A DNA stretch of 64,000 nt from Betaproteobacteria bacterium (GTDB lineage: Bacteria > Pseudomonadota > Gammaproteobacteria > Burkholderiales > Casimicrobiaceae), in the NCBI GenBank assembly GCA_016861105.1, contig BOKS01000008.1:1-64000 (forward strand). Direction: 5' to 3'. The notes under the pieces were generated by a model, which was not told the DNA's origin, searched no databases, and worked only from the letters and a program-made list of their open reading frames with translations. Of the stretch, positions 23,821-33,402 are shown in pieces (positions within the stretch are counted from its first letter, which is position 1; each line of letters begins with the position of its first letter). The position numbers were made by a program, and so were the translations under genes.

Positions 23821-25332
23821 ATGGCAAAGAGCAAGCAGCCGAACTTTCTGATCCTCTGGGGCGACGACATCGGCCAGTCGAACCTCAGCGTCTTCACCAA
23901 GGGCCTCATGGGGTACCGCACGCCCAACATCGACCGGATCGCCGAGGAGGGCATCCTCTTCACCGACTACTACGCGGAGCAGAGCTGCACCGCCGGCCGC
24001 GCGTCGTTCATCACCGGCCAGTGCGGACTGCGCACCGGCCTCACGAAGGTGGGCCTGCCGGGCGCGGAGCTCGGCATGCGCGCCGAGTATCCGAACATCC
24101 CCGAGCTGCTGAAGCCGCTGGGGTACGTGACCGGACAGTTCGGCAAGAACCACTTCGGCGACCGCGACGAGCACCTGCCGACCATGCACGGCTTCGACGA
24201 GTTCTTCGGCAATCTCTATCACCTCAACGCCGAGGAGGAGCCCGAGCTTCCCGACTACCCGAACGCGAAGGACTTTCCGGAGTTCCGGAAGAAGTACGGC
24301 CCGCGGGGCGTCCTCCACTGCTGGGCCGACGGCAAGGGCGGGCAGAAGATCGAGAACACCGGCCCGCTGACACGCGAGCGCATGAAGACCTGCGATACCG
24401 AATTCCTCGCGGCCGCCAGGAAATTCATCGAGAAGGCCCACGCGGACGGCAAGCCGTTCTTCGTGTGGTTCAACACCACGCACATGCACTTCCGCACCCA
24501 CATCGAGGACCGCATCCGCGGCCAGGCGGGCCGCTGGCAGTCGGAGTACCACGACTGCATGATCGAGCACGACAAGCACATCGGCGAGATGCTGGCGTTG
24601 CTCGACGAGCTCGGCATCGCGGACGACACGATGGTCATGTACAGCACCGACAACGGCCCGCACATGAACTCGTGGCCCGACGCGGGCATGACGCCGTTCC
24701 GCAACGAGAAGAACTCGAACTGGGAAGGCGCGTTCCGCGTGCCCTGCATGGTGCGCTGGCCGGGCGTGATCAAGCCGGGCAGCGTGTGCAACGAGATCGT
24801 GAGCCACCTCGACTGGCTGCCGACGATCGTCGAGGCGGCCGGTGGCGGCGACGTGAAGGCGAAGCTGCTGAAGGGCCACGAGGCCAACGGCAAGAAGTTC
24901 AAGGCGCACCTCGACGGGTTCAGCCTGATGCCGTACCTGTCCGGCAAGTCGAAGAAGCACGAGCGCAAGGGCTTCTTCTACTTCACCGACGACGGCGACC
25001 TCGCCTGCCTGCGCTTCGACAACTGGAAGGTCGTGTTCCTGGAGCAGCGGGTGCGCGGCACGCTCCAGATCTGGGCCGAGCCGCTCGTGGTGCTGCGGGT
25101 GCCGAAGATCTTCAACCTGCGCACCGACCCGTACGAGCGGGCGGACGTCACGTCGAACACCTACTACGACTGGCTGCTTGACCACGTCTACCTCCTGGTC
25201 CCGGCCCAGGCGGGCGTGGCGGAGTTCCTGCAGTCGTTCAAGGAGTACCCGCCGCGCCAGAAAGCCGCGAGCTTCGGCATCGACCAGGTGGTCGAGAAGA
25301 TGACGTCGGCCGCCGGCGGCGCCGGCCACTGA
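23821..25332 (+). CDS. Cys-type sulfatase (arylsulfatase family)
   Basis: A 503-residue cytoplasmic-looking sulfatase without a signal peptide. Metal ligands at the N-terminus (FLILWGDDIGQS), the formylglycine motif CTAGR (Cys56 to Arg60) in EQSCTAGRASFITG, GQFGKNHFGD, and VMYSTDNGPHMNSW with the second metal Asp/Asn. Cys56 must be oxidised to formylglycine, and the next gene encodes a matching maturase. The ATG at 23821 has GGGAGCGACC before it. The substrate is unknown. Confidence 0.9.
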   Translation: MAKSKQPNFLILWGDDIGQSNLSVFTKGLMGYRTPNIDRIAEEGILFTDYYAEQSCTAGRASFITGQCGLRTGLTKVGLPGAELGMRAEYPNIPELLKPLGYVTGQFGKNHFGDRDEHLPTMHGFDEFFGNLYHLNAEEEPELPDYPNAKDFPEFRKKYGPRGVLHCWADGKGGQKIENTGPLTRERMKTCDTEFLAAARKFIEKAHADGKPFFVWFNTTHMHFRTHIEDRIRGQAGRWQSEYHDCMIEHDKHIGEMLALLDELGIADDTMVMYSTDNGPHMNSWPDAGMTPFRNEKNSNWEGAFRVPCMVRWPGVIKPGSVCNEIVSHLDWLPTIVEAAGGGDVKAKLLKGHEANGKKFKAHLDGFSLMPYLSGKSKKHERKGFFYFTDDGDLACLRFDNWKVVFLEQRVRGTLQIWAEPLVVLRVPKIFNLRTDPYERADVTSNTYYDWLLDHVYLLVPAQAGVAEFLQSFKEYPPRQKAASFGIDQVVEKMTSAAGGAGH

Positions 25333-25433
25333 GGCCACGCGCGACGTCTGCCGCCTGCGGGGGCTCGGTGTCCGCAGGCGGCCGGGCCGTCGCCACCGAG
25401 GACGCGACCGCCGTGCGACCGACGACTTCCGCG

Positions 25434-26843
25434 ATGCCGGACCCGGAGGTCGTCGCGCGCGCCCCGCCACGCTTCCACCTGCTGGCCAAGCCGAGCGGCT
25501 CCACCTGCAACATCGACTGCAAGTACTGCTTCTTCCTGTCGAAGGAGGCGCTCTATCCGGACGACCGGCACCGGATGTCGGAGGCGACGCTGGAGGCGTA
25601 CATCCGGCAGCTGCTGGAGGCGCACCGCCTGCCCGAGGTGACGGTGGCCTGGCAGGGCGGCGAGCCGACGCTGATGGGGCTCGAGTTCTTCCGCAAGGCG
25701 GTTGCGCTGGTCGACCGATACCGCCGGCCGGGCCAGCAGGTGCAGCAGACGTTCCAGACCAACGGCATCGCGCTCGACGACGACTGGTGCGCCTTTCTCA
25801 AGGCCAACGACTTCCTCGTCGGGCTCTCGGTCGACGGACCGCGCGACATCCACGACGTCAATCGCGTGACCCGGGGCGGGAAGGGGACCTTCGACCTCGT
25901 GATGAAGGGGTGGGAACGGCTGCGCAGGCACGGCGTCGCGTGCAACATCCTCTGCACCGTGAACGCCGCCAACCAGCACCAGGGGCGGCGCGTCTACCAG
26001 TTCTTCCGCGACGAGCTCGGCGCGACCTGGATCCAGTTCATCCCCATCGTGGAACGCGCCACCGCGGAGACGATCCACATCGCCAACCTCGGCTGGAGCG
26101 CGGGCCCCCGGGAGAAGCGGCTGCTCTACACGCAGACGGGCTCGCTCGTCACGCGTCGTTCCGTCGGCGGCGAGCAGTACGGCCGCTTCCTGGTCGACGT
26201 CTTCGAGGAGTGGGTGCGGCGCGATGTCGGCAGGGTCTTCGTCCAACTCTTCGACGTGACGCTGGAGGCCTGGTTCGGCCGCTACAAGCTGTGCATCCAC
26301 GCACCGACCTGCGGCAACGGGCCGGCGCTGGAGCACAACGGCGACCTGTACGCCTGCGACCACTTCGTCGAGCCGCGCTTCAAGCTCGGCAACATCCACG
26401 AGACGCACATGCTCGCGCTGGTCGCGGCGCCCGAGCAGCGCAAGTTCGGCAGCGACAAGCGCGACACGCTCACCAGGCAGTGCCGCGAATGTTCGGTGCG
26501 CCCGCTGTGCAACGGAGGCTGCCCCAAGGACCGGTTCACGCAGTCGCGGGACGGCGAGCCGGGACAGAACTACATGTGCTCCGGCCTCTACCTGTTCTTC
26601 ACGCACACGCGGCCGGCGATGGAACAGATGGCCCGGCTGTACGCGAGCGGACGGGCGCCGGCGGAGATCATGGCGGCGAAGGCAGCGGAGGATCGCAAGC
26701 GCAACAAGCGCTCTCCGTGCCCCTGCGGCAGCGGCCGGACCTTCCGGCTCTGCCACGGCCGGCCGTTGCCCGCCGCCCCGGAGCAGCCGCGGCCCGCCGA
26801 GGCCGCGTCCGTTGCCGACGTGCAGGCCCTGCCTTCGTCCTGA
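25434..26843 (+). CDS. Anaerobic sulfatase maturase (radical SAM) with SEC-C tail
   Basis: A radical SAM enzyme with the [4Fe-4S] motif CNIDCKYC early in the chain, GGEPTLMG, then a SPASM-type C-terminal Cys set (CIHAPTCGNG, YACDHFV, CRECSVRPLCNGGCPKD). It fits AnSME enzymes that turn sulfatase Cys or Ser to formylglycine without oxygen. After the normal end a SEC-C zinc motif (PCPCGSGRTFRLCHG) is fused. A GTG at 25368 could add 22 residues. It directly follows its likely substrate gene. Confidence 0.88.
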   Translation: MPDPEVVARAPPRFHLLAKPSGSTCNIDCKYCFFLSKEALYPDDRHRMSEATLEAYIRQLLEAHRLPEVTVAWQGGEPTLMGLEFFRKAVALVDRYRRPGQQVQQTFQTNGIALDDDWCAFLKANDFLVGLSVDGPRDIHDVNRVTRGGKGTFDLVMKGWERLRRHGVACNILCTVNAANQHQGRRVYQFFRDELGATWIQFIPIVERATAETIHIANLGWSAGPREKRLLYTQTGSLVTRRSVGGEQYGRFLVDVFEEWVRRDVGRVFVQLFDVTLEAWFGRYKLCIHAPTCGNGPALEHNGDLYACDHFVEPRFKLGNIHETHMLALVAAPEQRKFGSDKRDTLTRQCRECSVRPLCNGGCPKDRFTQSRDGEPGQNYMCSGLYLFFTHTRPAMEQMARLYASGRAPAEIMAAKAAEDRKRNKRSPCPCGSGRTFRLCHGRPLPAAPEQPRPAEAASVADVQALPSS

Positions 26844-26847
26844 CGCG

Positions 26848-27294
26848 ATGATCGACCGGGTGACGCCCTCTGCGTCGTCGGCGGTGCCTCCGCCGGCCGA
26901 CCGGAGCACTCAGCTCTCGGAACAGCGGACCGCGCTGTCGATCGAGCGCAGCTTCCTGTCGTTCGAGCGCACGCTGATGTCCTGGCTGCGCACGTCGCTC
27001 TCGCTGATCGGCTTCGGCTTCACGCTGGCGAAGTTCTTCCATTTCCTCGCCGAGACGCGGGGCGCGCCGGTGGTCGGGCTGTTCGGCCGGACCTGGGCCT
27101 CGGACACCGTCGGCCTGGCCATGATCGCCATCGGCACGGCGACGCTCGTGGCGGCGGTGATCCAGCATCGCCGCCGCGTCGCGGCGCTGCAGGCCATGGG
27201 GCTCGTGCCCCAGTGGAACCTCGCCCTCTGGGTCGCGGCCGCGATCGCCGGGCTCGGCGTCTTCGCGTTCGCGACGCTGCTGCTTCAGGGCTGA
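26848..27294 (+). CDS. YidH/DUF202 small inner-membrane protein
   Basis: A 148-residue protein. The soluble N-terminus leads to the DUF202 signature ERTLMSWLRTSLSLIGFGFTLAKFF, with further membrane segments at about 85-105 and 125-145. It belongs to the YidH family of unknown role. It starts 2 bp after the maturase stop, so it is in the same operon. The link to sulfatase function is unknown. Confidence 0.82.
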   Translation: MIDRVTPSASSAVPPPADRSTQLSEQRTALSIERSFLSFERTLMSWLRTSLSLIGFGFTLAKFFHFLAETRGAPVVGLFGRTWASDTVGLAMIAIGTATLVAAVIQHRRRVAALQAMGLVPQWNLALWVAAAIAGLGVFAFATLLLQG

Positions 27295-27312
27295 GGGCGG
27301 AGCGCCCTGCCG

Positions 27313-28062
27313 ATGGACGCGTCGCTCGGGCCTGCGCTGGCGGCGCTGCTGCTGGCGGGCGTCTACGCCGCCGGTGCGGGTGCGGGGCGCGAAACGCGCG
27401 AAGCGGCGCCGGGGCACGGGAAACGGGCGATCGCATCCGCGGCCGCGGGCGTTTCCATCGCGTACGTGTTCGTGGACCTGCTGCCGGAACTCGCCGAGCA
27501 GAACCGCGCGCTGCGCGCCGCCGCCGGCGAGCCGCTCCTCTTCGCCGAGCAGCGGATCTACGTGCTCGCCCTGCTCTCGTTCACCGTGATGTACGGCATC
27601 GAGCACATCGTGCTGGGCCGCAGGGACGCGCGCAGCGAAGCCGTCGCTTCGGGGCGGCGCGATGCCGTGTACTGGATCCATCTCGCCGGCTTCGCGGCCT
27701 ACAGTGCGCTCATCGGCTACCTGCTCGTCGAGAGGGAAGACCGCGGGCCGGACGCGCTCGCGGTCTACGCGTTCGCGATGGCCGTGCACTTCCTGGTGGT
27801 GAACCACTCCCTTGCCGAGGAGCACGGCGCGATGTACCGCACGCACGGCCGCTTCGTGCTCGCGGCGAGCGTCGCCGCCGGCTGGCTGCTCGGCACGGTG
27901 GCGCAGTTGGCCCCTGGAGCCTTCGCGCGGCTGTTCGCGGTGCTGGCGGGGGGCGTGGTCATCACCAGCCTGCGGTCCGAGCTTCCCGACGGCCGGCGCG
28001 GGCGGTTCTGGCCGTTCTGCCTCGCCGCGGCGGCGTTCGCCGTGCTGCTGATGGTCGCCTGA
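27313..28062 (+). CDS. Multi-pass membrane protein, ZIP-like
   Basis: A 249-residue protein with seven or eight hydrophobic segments. SAAAGVSIAYVFVDLLPELAEQN and the later HFLVVNHSLAEEHG recall metal-site helices of ZIP transporters, but the family is not certain. It follows the DUF202 gene by 18 bp. It could be an ion transporter or an uncharacterised integral membrane protein. Confidence 0.65.
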   Translation: MDASLGPALAALLLAGVYAAGAGAGRETREAAPGHGKRAIASAAAGVSIAYVFVDLLPELAEQNRALRAAAGEPLLFAEQRIYVLALLSFTVMYGIEHIVLGRRDARSEAVASGRRDAVYWIHLAGFAAYSALIGYLLVEREDRGPDALAVYAFAMAVHFLVVNHSLAEEHGAMYRTHGRFVLAASVAAGWLLGTVAQLAPGAFARLFAVLAGGVVITSLRSELPDGRRGRFWPFCLAAAAFAVLLMVA

Positions 28063-28226
28063 TGCGGATCAGCGTGAGCATGCGAGTGCGGGCCTGCAGC
28101 AGTGCTCGGCGGGCGTCGCCGACCCCCGCCGCGCGAAGGATGGCATCGCCTGCTGGCGCACGCCGCCGACCGCGGCCGGCGATCGTTCCCGGCACCGGTC
28201 GTCTCGGCGTTCCGGAGAGGAGACCC

Positions 28227-29255
28227 ATGTCCAGCCCCGGCAGCGCATTCGTCCGCGCAACCGCGCTCGCGCGCACGCTGCTCGCGTTCTGCGCGCTCGT
28301 GGCGGCCGGAACGCCAGGCGCGCAGGCCGACCCGCTGCCTGCGTGGCACGACGGCGCCGTGAAGGCACGCATCGTCGCGTTCGTGCGGGCCGTCACCGAT
28401 CCCGCGAGCAGGGACTTCGTGAGGCCTGCCGACCGGATCGCGGTCTTCGACAACGACGGGACGCTGTGGTCGGACCAGCCGATCTACGTCCAGCTCCAGT
28501 TCGCCGTCGACCGGGTGAAGGCGCTCGCCCCGCAGCACCCGGCGTGGCGCACGACGCAGCCGTTCGCCGCCGCGCTCGCGGGCGACCTCGAGGGGCTGGC
28601 GGCCTCCGGCGAGAAGGGGGTGGTGGAGCTGCTGATGGCCACGCACGCGGGCATGACGAGCGAACAGTTCGCCGACACGGTCCGCGAGTGGCTGGCGACC
28701 GCGCGCCATCCGAAGCTCGGGCGGCCGTACACGGATCTCGTGTTCCAGCCGATGCTGGAGCTGCTCGCCTACCTGCGTGCCAGCGGCTTCCGCACGTGGA
28801 TCGTGAGCGGCGGCGGCATCGAGTTTCTGCGCGTCTTCGCCGAGGAGAGCTACGGCATTCCGCCCGAGCAGGTGATCGGGTCGAGCATCCGCACGCGCTA
28901 CGAGGTCCGCGACGGCCAGCCGGCGATCGTGCGGCTTCCGGAGGTGGACTTCGTCGACGACAGGGCCGGCAAGCCCGTGGGCATCCACAAGTTCGTCGGT
29001 CGTCGTCCGATCGCGGCCTTCGGCAATTCCGACGGCGACTTCGAGATGCTCGAGTGGGTGTCGTCCGGGTCCGGCGCGAGGCTCGCGCTCCTCGTCCACC
29101 ACGACGACGCGGAGCGCGAGTTCGCGTACGACCGCAAGAGCGCGTTCGGTCGACTGGACCGCGGCCTCGACGAGGCTGCGAAGCGCGGGTGGGTGCTGGC
29201 GAGCATGAAGAACGACTGGCGCACGGTGTTCGCACCGGCGAAGGGGCCGCGATGA
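28227..29255 (+). CDS. Exported HAD-family hydrolase
   Basis: A 342-residue protein with a signal peptide (about 1-34, ending AQA). HAD motif I is FDNDGTLW (Asp75, Asp77), motif II is WIVSGGG, and the late motif AFGNSDGDFEML supplies the Mg-binding Asp. The layout resembles phosphoserine-phosphatase-like HAD enzymes acting in the periplasm. GGAGAGGAGACCC before the ATG is a strong ribosome site. The substrate is unknown. Co-location with a sulfatase suggests turnover of substituted organic esters. Confidence 0.85.
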   Translation: MSSPGSAFVRATALARTLLAFCALVAAGTPGAQADPLPAWHDGAVKARIVAFVRAVTDPASRDFVRPADRIAVFDNDGTLWSDQPIYVQLQFAVDRVKALAPQHPAWRTTQPFAAALAGDLEGLAASGEKGVVELLMATHAGMTSEQFADTVREWLATARHPKLGRPYTDLVFQPMLELLAYLRASGFRTWIVSGGGIEFLRVFAEESYGIPPEQVIGSSIRTRYEVRDGQPAIVRLPEVDFVDDRAGKPVGIHKFVGRRPIAAFGNSDGDFEMLEWVSSGSGARLALLVHHDDAEREFAYDRKSAFGRLDRGLDEAAKRGWVLASMKNDWRTVFAPAKGPR

Positions 29256-29403
29256 CGGTGCCGCCGGTGGTGCCGCGACGCCGGCGTGCCGCGTCCCGCG
29301 CGATCCGCCCGGTTGCGCGGTCGCCGGGTCGTCGCCCCGCCGGTCCCGGGCCGAAGCGCCCGCGCCCGGGCACCGTACCGCGCCCGATGCCGGAGGAGGC
29401 CCG

Positions 29404-30258
29404 ATGATCAAGCTGGTGCTCACGGGGAGCATCCTGCTGCTGGTGTTCGCGCTCGGCCTGCGGGCGCGCCTGTCCGACGCCACGAGCCTGCTGCGCGAAC
29501 TGTTCCGGCCGCCGCACAGGCTCCTGCGGGCGATCGTCGCGATGTTCCTGGTGGTCCCGCTCGTCGCGGTCCTGGCGGCCAAGCTCGTCGATCTCTCGCT
29601 GCCGGTCCGCACGGCGATCGTGGCGATGGCGGTCGCGCCGATCCCGCCGATCCTCCCCGGCAAGCAGCTGCGCTTCGGCGGCGACTCGTCTTACGTGTTC
29701 GGCCTCTTGGTCGCGATCTCGCTGGTGGCGATCGTCGTCGTGCCGCTCAGCGTCCAGGTGATGGCCGTGATCTTCGACCGCCGGGCGGACTTCGGCGTCG
29801 TCGACGTCGGCAAGCTGATCGGCGTGACCATCCTCGTCCCGCTGGTCGCCGGGATCGCCGTGCGCTCGTGGGCGGGCGCGGCCGCGGAGCGCCTCGCCTC
29901 GTGGGCCGCCCGGCTGGGCACGGTCCTGCTGGTCTCCGGCCTGGTCCCTGTGCTGATCGCCGCGTGGCCGGCGATGGCGTCGATGATCCGCGACGGGGGT
30001 GTGGTGGCCATCGGCCTGGTCGTGGCCGCCGCGCTCGCCGCCGGACACGCGCTCGGCGGACCCGCGCCGGAGGAGCGCACGAATCTCGCGATCGCGTCGT
30101 CGATGCGTCATCCCGGCGTCGCGGCGGCGATCGCGAGCCTCGGCGTTCCGGAGGAGCCGCGTGCCCAGGCGGCGATCCTGCTCTACCTTCTCGTCGCGGC
30201 GATCGCGACGTCGGTCTACGGCATCGCGCGCAAGCGGCAGTCCGCCATCGCCCGGTGA
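29404..30258 (+). CDS. Bile-acid:sodium symporter-like (BASS/SBF) transporter
   Basis: A 284-residue membrane protein with about nine hydrophobic segments. VAMAVAPIPPILPGKQLRFGGDSSY and the late RTNLAIASSMRHPGVAAAIA fit the BASS/SBF-like fold with its crossing motifs. It probably imports an organic anion, perhaps a substrate or product of the sulfatase. GGAGG precedes the ATG. It is 148 bp after the HAD gene, same strand. Confidence 0.75.
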   Translation: MIKLVLTGSILLLVFALGLRARLSDATSLLRELFRPPHRLLRAIVAMFLVVPLVAVLAAKLVDLSLPVRTAIVAMAVAPIPPILPGKQLRFGGDSSYVFGLLVAISLVAIVVVPLSVQVMAVIFDRRADFGVVDVGKLIGVTILVPLVAGIAVRSWAGAAAERLASWAARLGTVLLVSGLVPVLIAAWPAMASMIRDGGVVAIGLVVAAALAAGHALGGPAPEERTNLAIASSMRHPGVAAAIASLGVPEEPRAQAAILLYLLVAAIATSVYGIARKRQSAIAR

Positions 30259-30283
30259 CCGGCGCGGGCCTGCGCGACCCTCC

Positions 30284-31498
30284 ATGCAGGCAACGACCTC
30301 CGGCGACGGTGGACGCGCCGGCCTCGGCGACGCGGAGGCGCGGGCGCCGCCGTTGTCGCTGGTGCACGGGGACCCCGCCTACCGTCTCCATCGCGCCGTG
30401 GGACTCGTCCCCGCCGGCGGGCTCGGCGTCGGCCGGCGCGCCGTCTTCTACGCGCTGCTGACCTGGCTCCCGATCGCCGCGTGGGCCTTCATGCGCGGAC
30501 GCCTCGCCGGAGGCGCCGGCGACGATCCGCTGCTCGCGCACTTCGGCGTGCACGTGCGCTGCCTCGTCGCCGTTCCCCTGCTCATCCTCGCCGAGAAATT
30601 CCTGCACGACGTGACGCTGCGCATCCTGCCCCAGTTCCTGCGCGCGCAGATCGTCACGGACGAGGCGCCGTACCTGCGCGTCGTCGCAAGCGTCGCCCGC
30701 CTGCGGGACAGCGCCGCGCCGTGGGCCGTCATCGCGGGCCTCGCGGTCGCGTGGTGCCTGCTCGCCTCGTTCGGACCATGGCCGCACGAGGTCGTGTGGG
30801 CGGCGGAAGGGAACGCGGACGGACCGCTGGGCTTCGGCGGATGGTGGTACCTATACGTGGCGCGGCCGGTCTACGTGACGCTCGTACTCGCCTGCATCTG
30901 GCGGCTGGTGCTCGTGACGCTGCTGACGAGCCGGCTGGGGAGGCTCGACCTGTCGCTGGTGCCGACGCATCCCGACCGCGTCGGGGGCCTGGGATTCCTC
31001 GCGCCGCTGCCGGCCGCCTTCGCGCCGGCGGTGCTGGCGATGTCCGCCGTCCTCGCCGCCTCGTGGGGACACGGCGTGGTCTACCACGATGTCGCGCTCG
31101 CGTCGCTGCGGCTCGAGGCCGCCGCCTTCCTGGCACTGATCCTGGCCGCATTGCTCGCGCCGCTCGCGATGTTCGCGCCGGTGCTGGTCCGGACGAAGCG
31201 TCGGGCGCTGCTGGACTATGCCGCGCTGGTCGAGCGGCACGGCCGCGCGGTGCACGCGCGGTGGATCGAGCGCACGCCGGCCGCGCACGACGCCGATCTG
31301 CTCGCTGCGCCGGAGATCGGCCCGGTCGCCGACACGGCGGCGATCTACGAGGCCGTGGCGCGCATGCGGATGGCGCCGATCACGATGGCGAGCGTCCTCG
31401 CGGTGCTGGTCCCGGCCGTGATCCCGATGCTGCTGGTGGTGGCGTCGAAGATCCCGCTCAAGACGCTGCTGCTGTCGCTGGCCAGGGCACTGACTTAG
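30284..31498 (+). CDS. Polytopic membrane protein of unknown function
   Basis: A 404-residue protein. After a Gly/Ala-rich N-terminus it shows about six membrane segments and two cytoplasmic-looking parts (FLHDVTLRILPQFLRAQIV and a Lys/Arg-rich loop after LVRTKRRALLDYAAL). WWYLYVARPVYV and SLVPTHPDRVGGLGFL stand out and recur in uncharacterised bacterial membrane proteins. I know no function. The start is the ATG at 30284, 25 bp after the transporter stop. Confidence 0.7.
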   Translation: MQATTSGDGGRAGLGDAEARAPPLSLVHGDPAYRLHRAVGLVPAGGLGVGRRAVFYALLTWLPIAAWAFMRGRLAGGAGDDPLLAHFGVHVRCLVAVPLLILAEKFLHDVTLRILPQFLRAQIVTDEAPYLRVVASVARLRDSAAPWAVIAGLAVAWCLLASFGPWPHEVVWAAEGNADGPLGFGGWWYLYVARPVYVTLVLACIWRLVLVTLLTSRLGRLDLSLVPTHPDRVGGLGFLAPLPAAFAPAVLAMSAVLAASWGHGVVYHDVALASLRLEAAAFLALILAALLAPLAMFAPVLVRTKRRALLDYAALVERHGRAVHARWIERTPAAHDADLLAAPEIGPVADTAAIYEAVARMRMAPITMASVLAVLVPAVIPMLLVVASKIPLKTLLLSLARALT

Positions 31499-31522
31499 CG
31501 CCACCGCGACGCGTGGCCGGCG

Positions 31523-33217
31523 TCAGCCCTCGCCTGCGGCGGGCGGTGCTGGCGGAGCGTGCCAGCGTGCCTTCGGCACGACCTTCGCGGCGTCGGGATC
31601 GGCGACGTAGTGCGGCGACATGATCTGCACGCCGTGCTCGTTGAAGACGTCCTGGACGTGCGCGTAGAGCGTGCTCATCGCGTCCGCCCGCGTGCCCGCC
31701 GCCGCGGGAGCCGCGACGCACACGAGCCGGTACGCGACGTAGAAGTCCGAGAGCGCGGTCTGGAAGACGCGCGGCGGCGGATCCGCGGCCACGCCCGGCG
31801 TGCGCCGCGCCGCCTCGGCGAGCATCGCATGGACCTGCCGCCAAGGCGCGTCGTAGCCGATCGTCACTTCGGCTTCGAGCAGGACGCCGGTGTCGGGGAA
31901 GGCGCGCGAGTAGTTCCTGGTGACGGTTCCCAGCACGAGCGCGCTCGGCAGCGTCAGCTCCTCGCCGAAGCCGGTGCGGATGCGGATGGCGAACATGGTG
32001 AGCTCGACGACCATGCCCTCGTGGTCGCCGACGCGCACGTACTCGCCGGGACGCAGCGTGCGCGTGTACATGAGGATCAGCCCGCTCGCCGCCTGAGCGA
32101 CGATGCTCGAGGCCCCCAGCGAGACCATGAGGCCGACCAGCACGGACACGCCCTTGAACGCGTCGGTCTCGGAGCCGGGCAGGTACGGGTACGCCATCAC
32201 CAGCGCGAACACCCAGACCAGGATCACGACGACCCTCTGCGTCGGGCGCGCGGTGTCCGCGTCGAGCCAGCCCAGCGTGACCTTGCCGGCCTGCACGCGG
32301 CGCAGGAACCCGGTGAGCAGGCCCGCCACGGTCCGCGCGATGACGAAGATGGCCAGCGCGATCGCGAGCTCCGGCATCGCACGCGCCACGCCTTCGACGA
32401 TCTCGCGGGCCGCCCCCGTCAGGAAGCCGTTGAGGCGCTCGCCCCACGGACGCGTGTACGGGAAGCGCTGCAGCACGAAGCCCAGCCACTGGTACGCCGC
32501 GATCAGGAAAACGACCCAGTAGGCGAGGTTCACGGTGCGCCGCACGAACGTGACGGCACCGCGGCGCGCGACCAGGTGGACGCCCCCGACACGCAGCCGC
32601 TCGGCGCGGTCGGCGAAGGCGCCCGTGAGCCGCGCGATCAGCCACCGGCGCGCGCGTGAGAGGCCCCACGCGGTGGCCAGAAGCAGGGCCGTCGCGGCGG
32701 CGGCGTGTGCCGTCGCGACCAGCATCGCGTTCACGCTGCGCGCCTCGCGCGTTTCGGCGACGACCGTCCCGAGCACCCGCGCGGCACGCTGGGCCGCCTC
32801 GACGGCCGACTCCCCGTGCAGGACGTCGGCATCCTGCGGCGTGACGCCGAACGCGAGGACGCCGTCGAGCAGGACGATGGCCCCCTGCGGCGCCTGCTCG
32901 ACGGTGGCGGTCGGTGCGTCGATTTGGCCGAGGATCGACTGGATGCGTGCGCGGGCGGAGCGAGCGCGTTCCGCCGGCTCGAGGCCCAGGAACGGCGCTC
33001 GGAACACGAACACCGTCCGGTTGAAGACGACGAGCGGCGCGCCAGCGTCCGCCGTGGACGACGGCGGCACACCCGGGGTTGCCGCCGGACCGGCGGGCGC
33101 CTGCGCTTGCGCCACGCCGGCCGCCACGACGAATGCCAGCACAAGGGCGACACGATGCGCGCGTCTCGTCCGGGGTCGTGCTGCGGGGCGGTACGACAGA
33201 GCGGGGGAGAGGGCCAT
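31523..33217 (-). CDS. MscS-family mechanosensitive channel
   Basis: A 564-residue protein from the Met at 33217, with a signal peptide (VALVLAFVVAAGVAQAQA) and a periplasmic domain of about 130 residues. Several membrane segments lead to the MscS core: GVSVLVGLMVSLGASSIVAQAASGLILMYTRTLRPGEYV, VELTMFAIRIRTGFGEELTLPSALVLG. The long N-terminus is typical of larger MscS paralogues. It converges on the membrane protein at 30284. Upstream Met codons give extra basic residues before the signal and were rejected. Confidence 0.88.
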   Translation of the reverse strand: MALSPALSYRPAARPRTRRAHRVALVLAFVVAAGVAQAQAPAGPAATPGVPPSSTADAGAPLVVFNRTVFVFRAPFLGLEPAERARSARARIQSILGQIDAPTATVEQAPQGAIVLLDGVLAFGVTPQDADVLHGESAVEAAQRAARVLGTVVAETREARSVNAMLVATAHAAAATALLLATAWGLSRARRWLIARLTGAFADRAERLRVGGVHLVARRGAVTFVRRTVNLAYWVVFLIAAYQWLGFVLQRFPYTRPWGERLNGFLTGAAREIVEGVARAMPELAIALAIFVIARTVAGLLTGFLRRVQAGKVTLGWLDADTARPTQRVVVILVWVFALVMAYPYLPGSETDAFKGVSVLVGLMVSLGASSIVAQAASGLILMYTRTLRPGEYVRVGDHEGMVVELTMFAIRIRTGFGEELTLPSALVLGTVTRNYSRAFPDTGVLLEAEVTIGYDAPWRQVHAMLAEAARRTPGVAADPPPRVFQTALSDFYVAYRLVCVAAPAAAGTRADAMSTLYAHVQDVFNEHGVQIMSPHYVADPDAAKVVPKARWHAPPAPPAAGEG

Positions 33218-33402
33218 GGCGGCGCAGGGAGGTCCGGCACGGCGCCGGTCCCGCGATGCTACCGCGATCGGCACGACACGCCCCGTGGCCGGGCCACGCC
33301 ACTCGAAGGCGGAAATTCGGCACCGCGTCCTTCGCCGCGGCGCGCGGGACCCGGCCCGCATCGGCGACAATCGCGACGCCGGGCCGCCGGACCCATCGCA
33401 GG

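Noticed and set aside
21742..25470. Minus-strand open frame of 1,242 codons
   Set aside because: It is antisense to the kinase, regulators and sulfatase, which carry clear family motifs. The product is Arg/Ala/Val-rich without domains. Long antisense frames are expected at this GC content.
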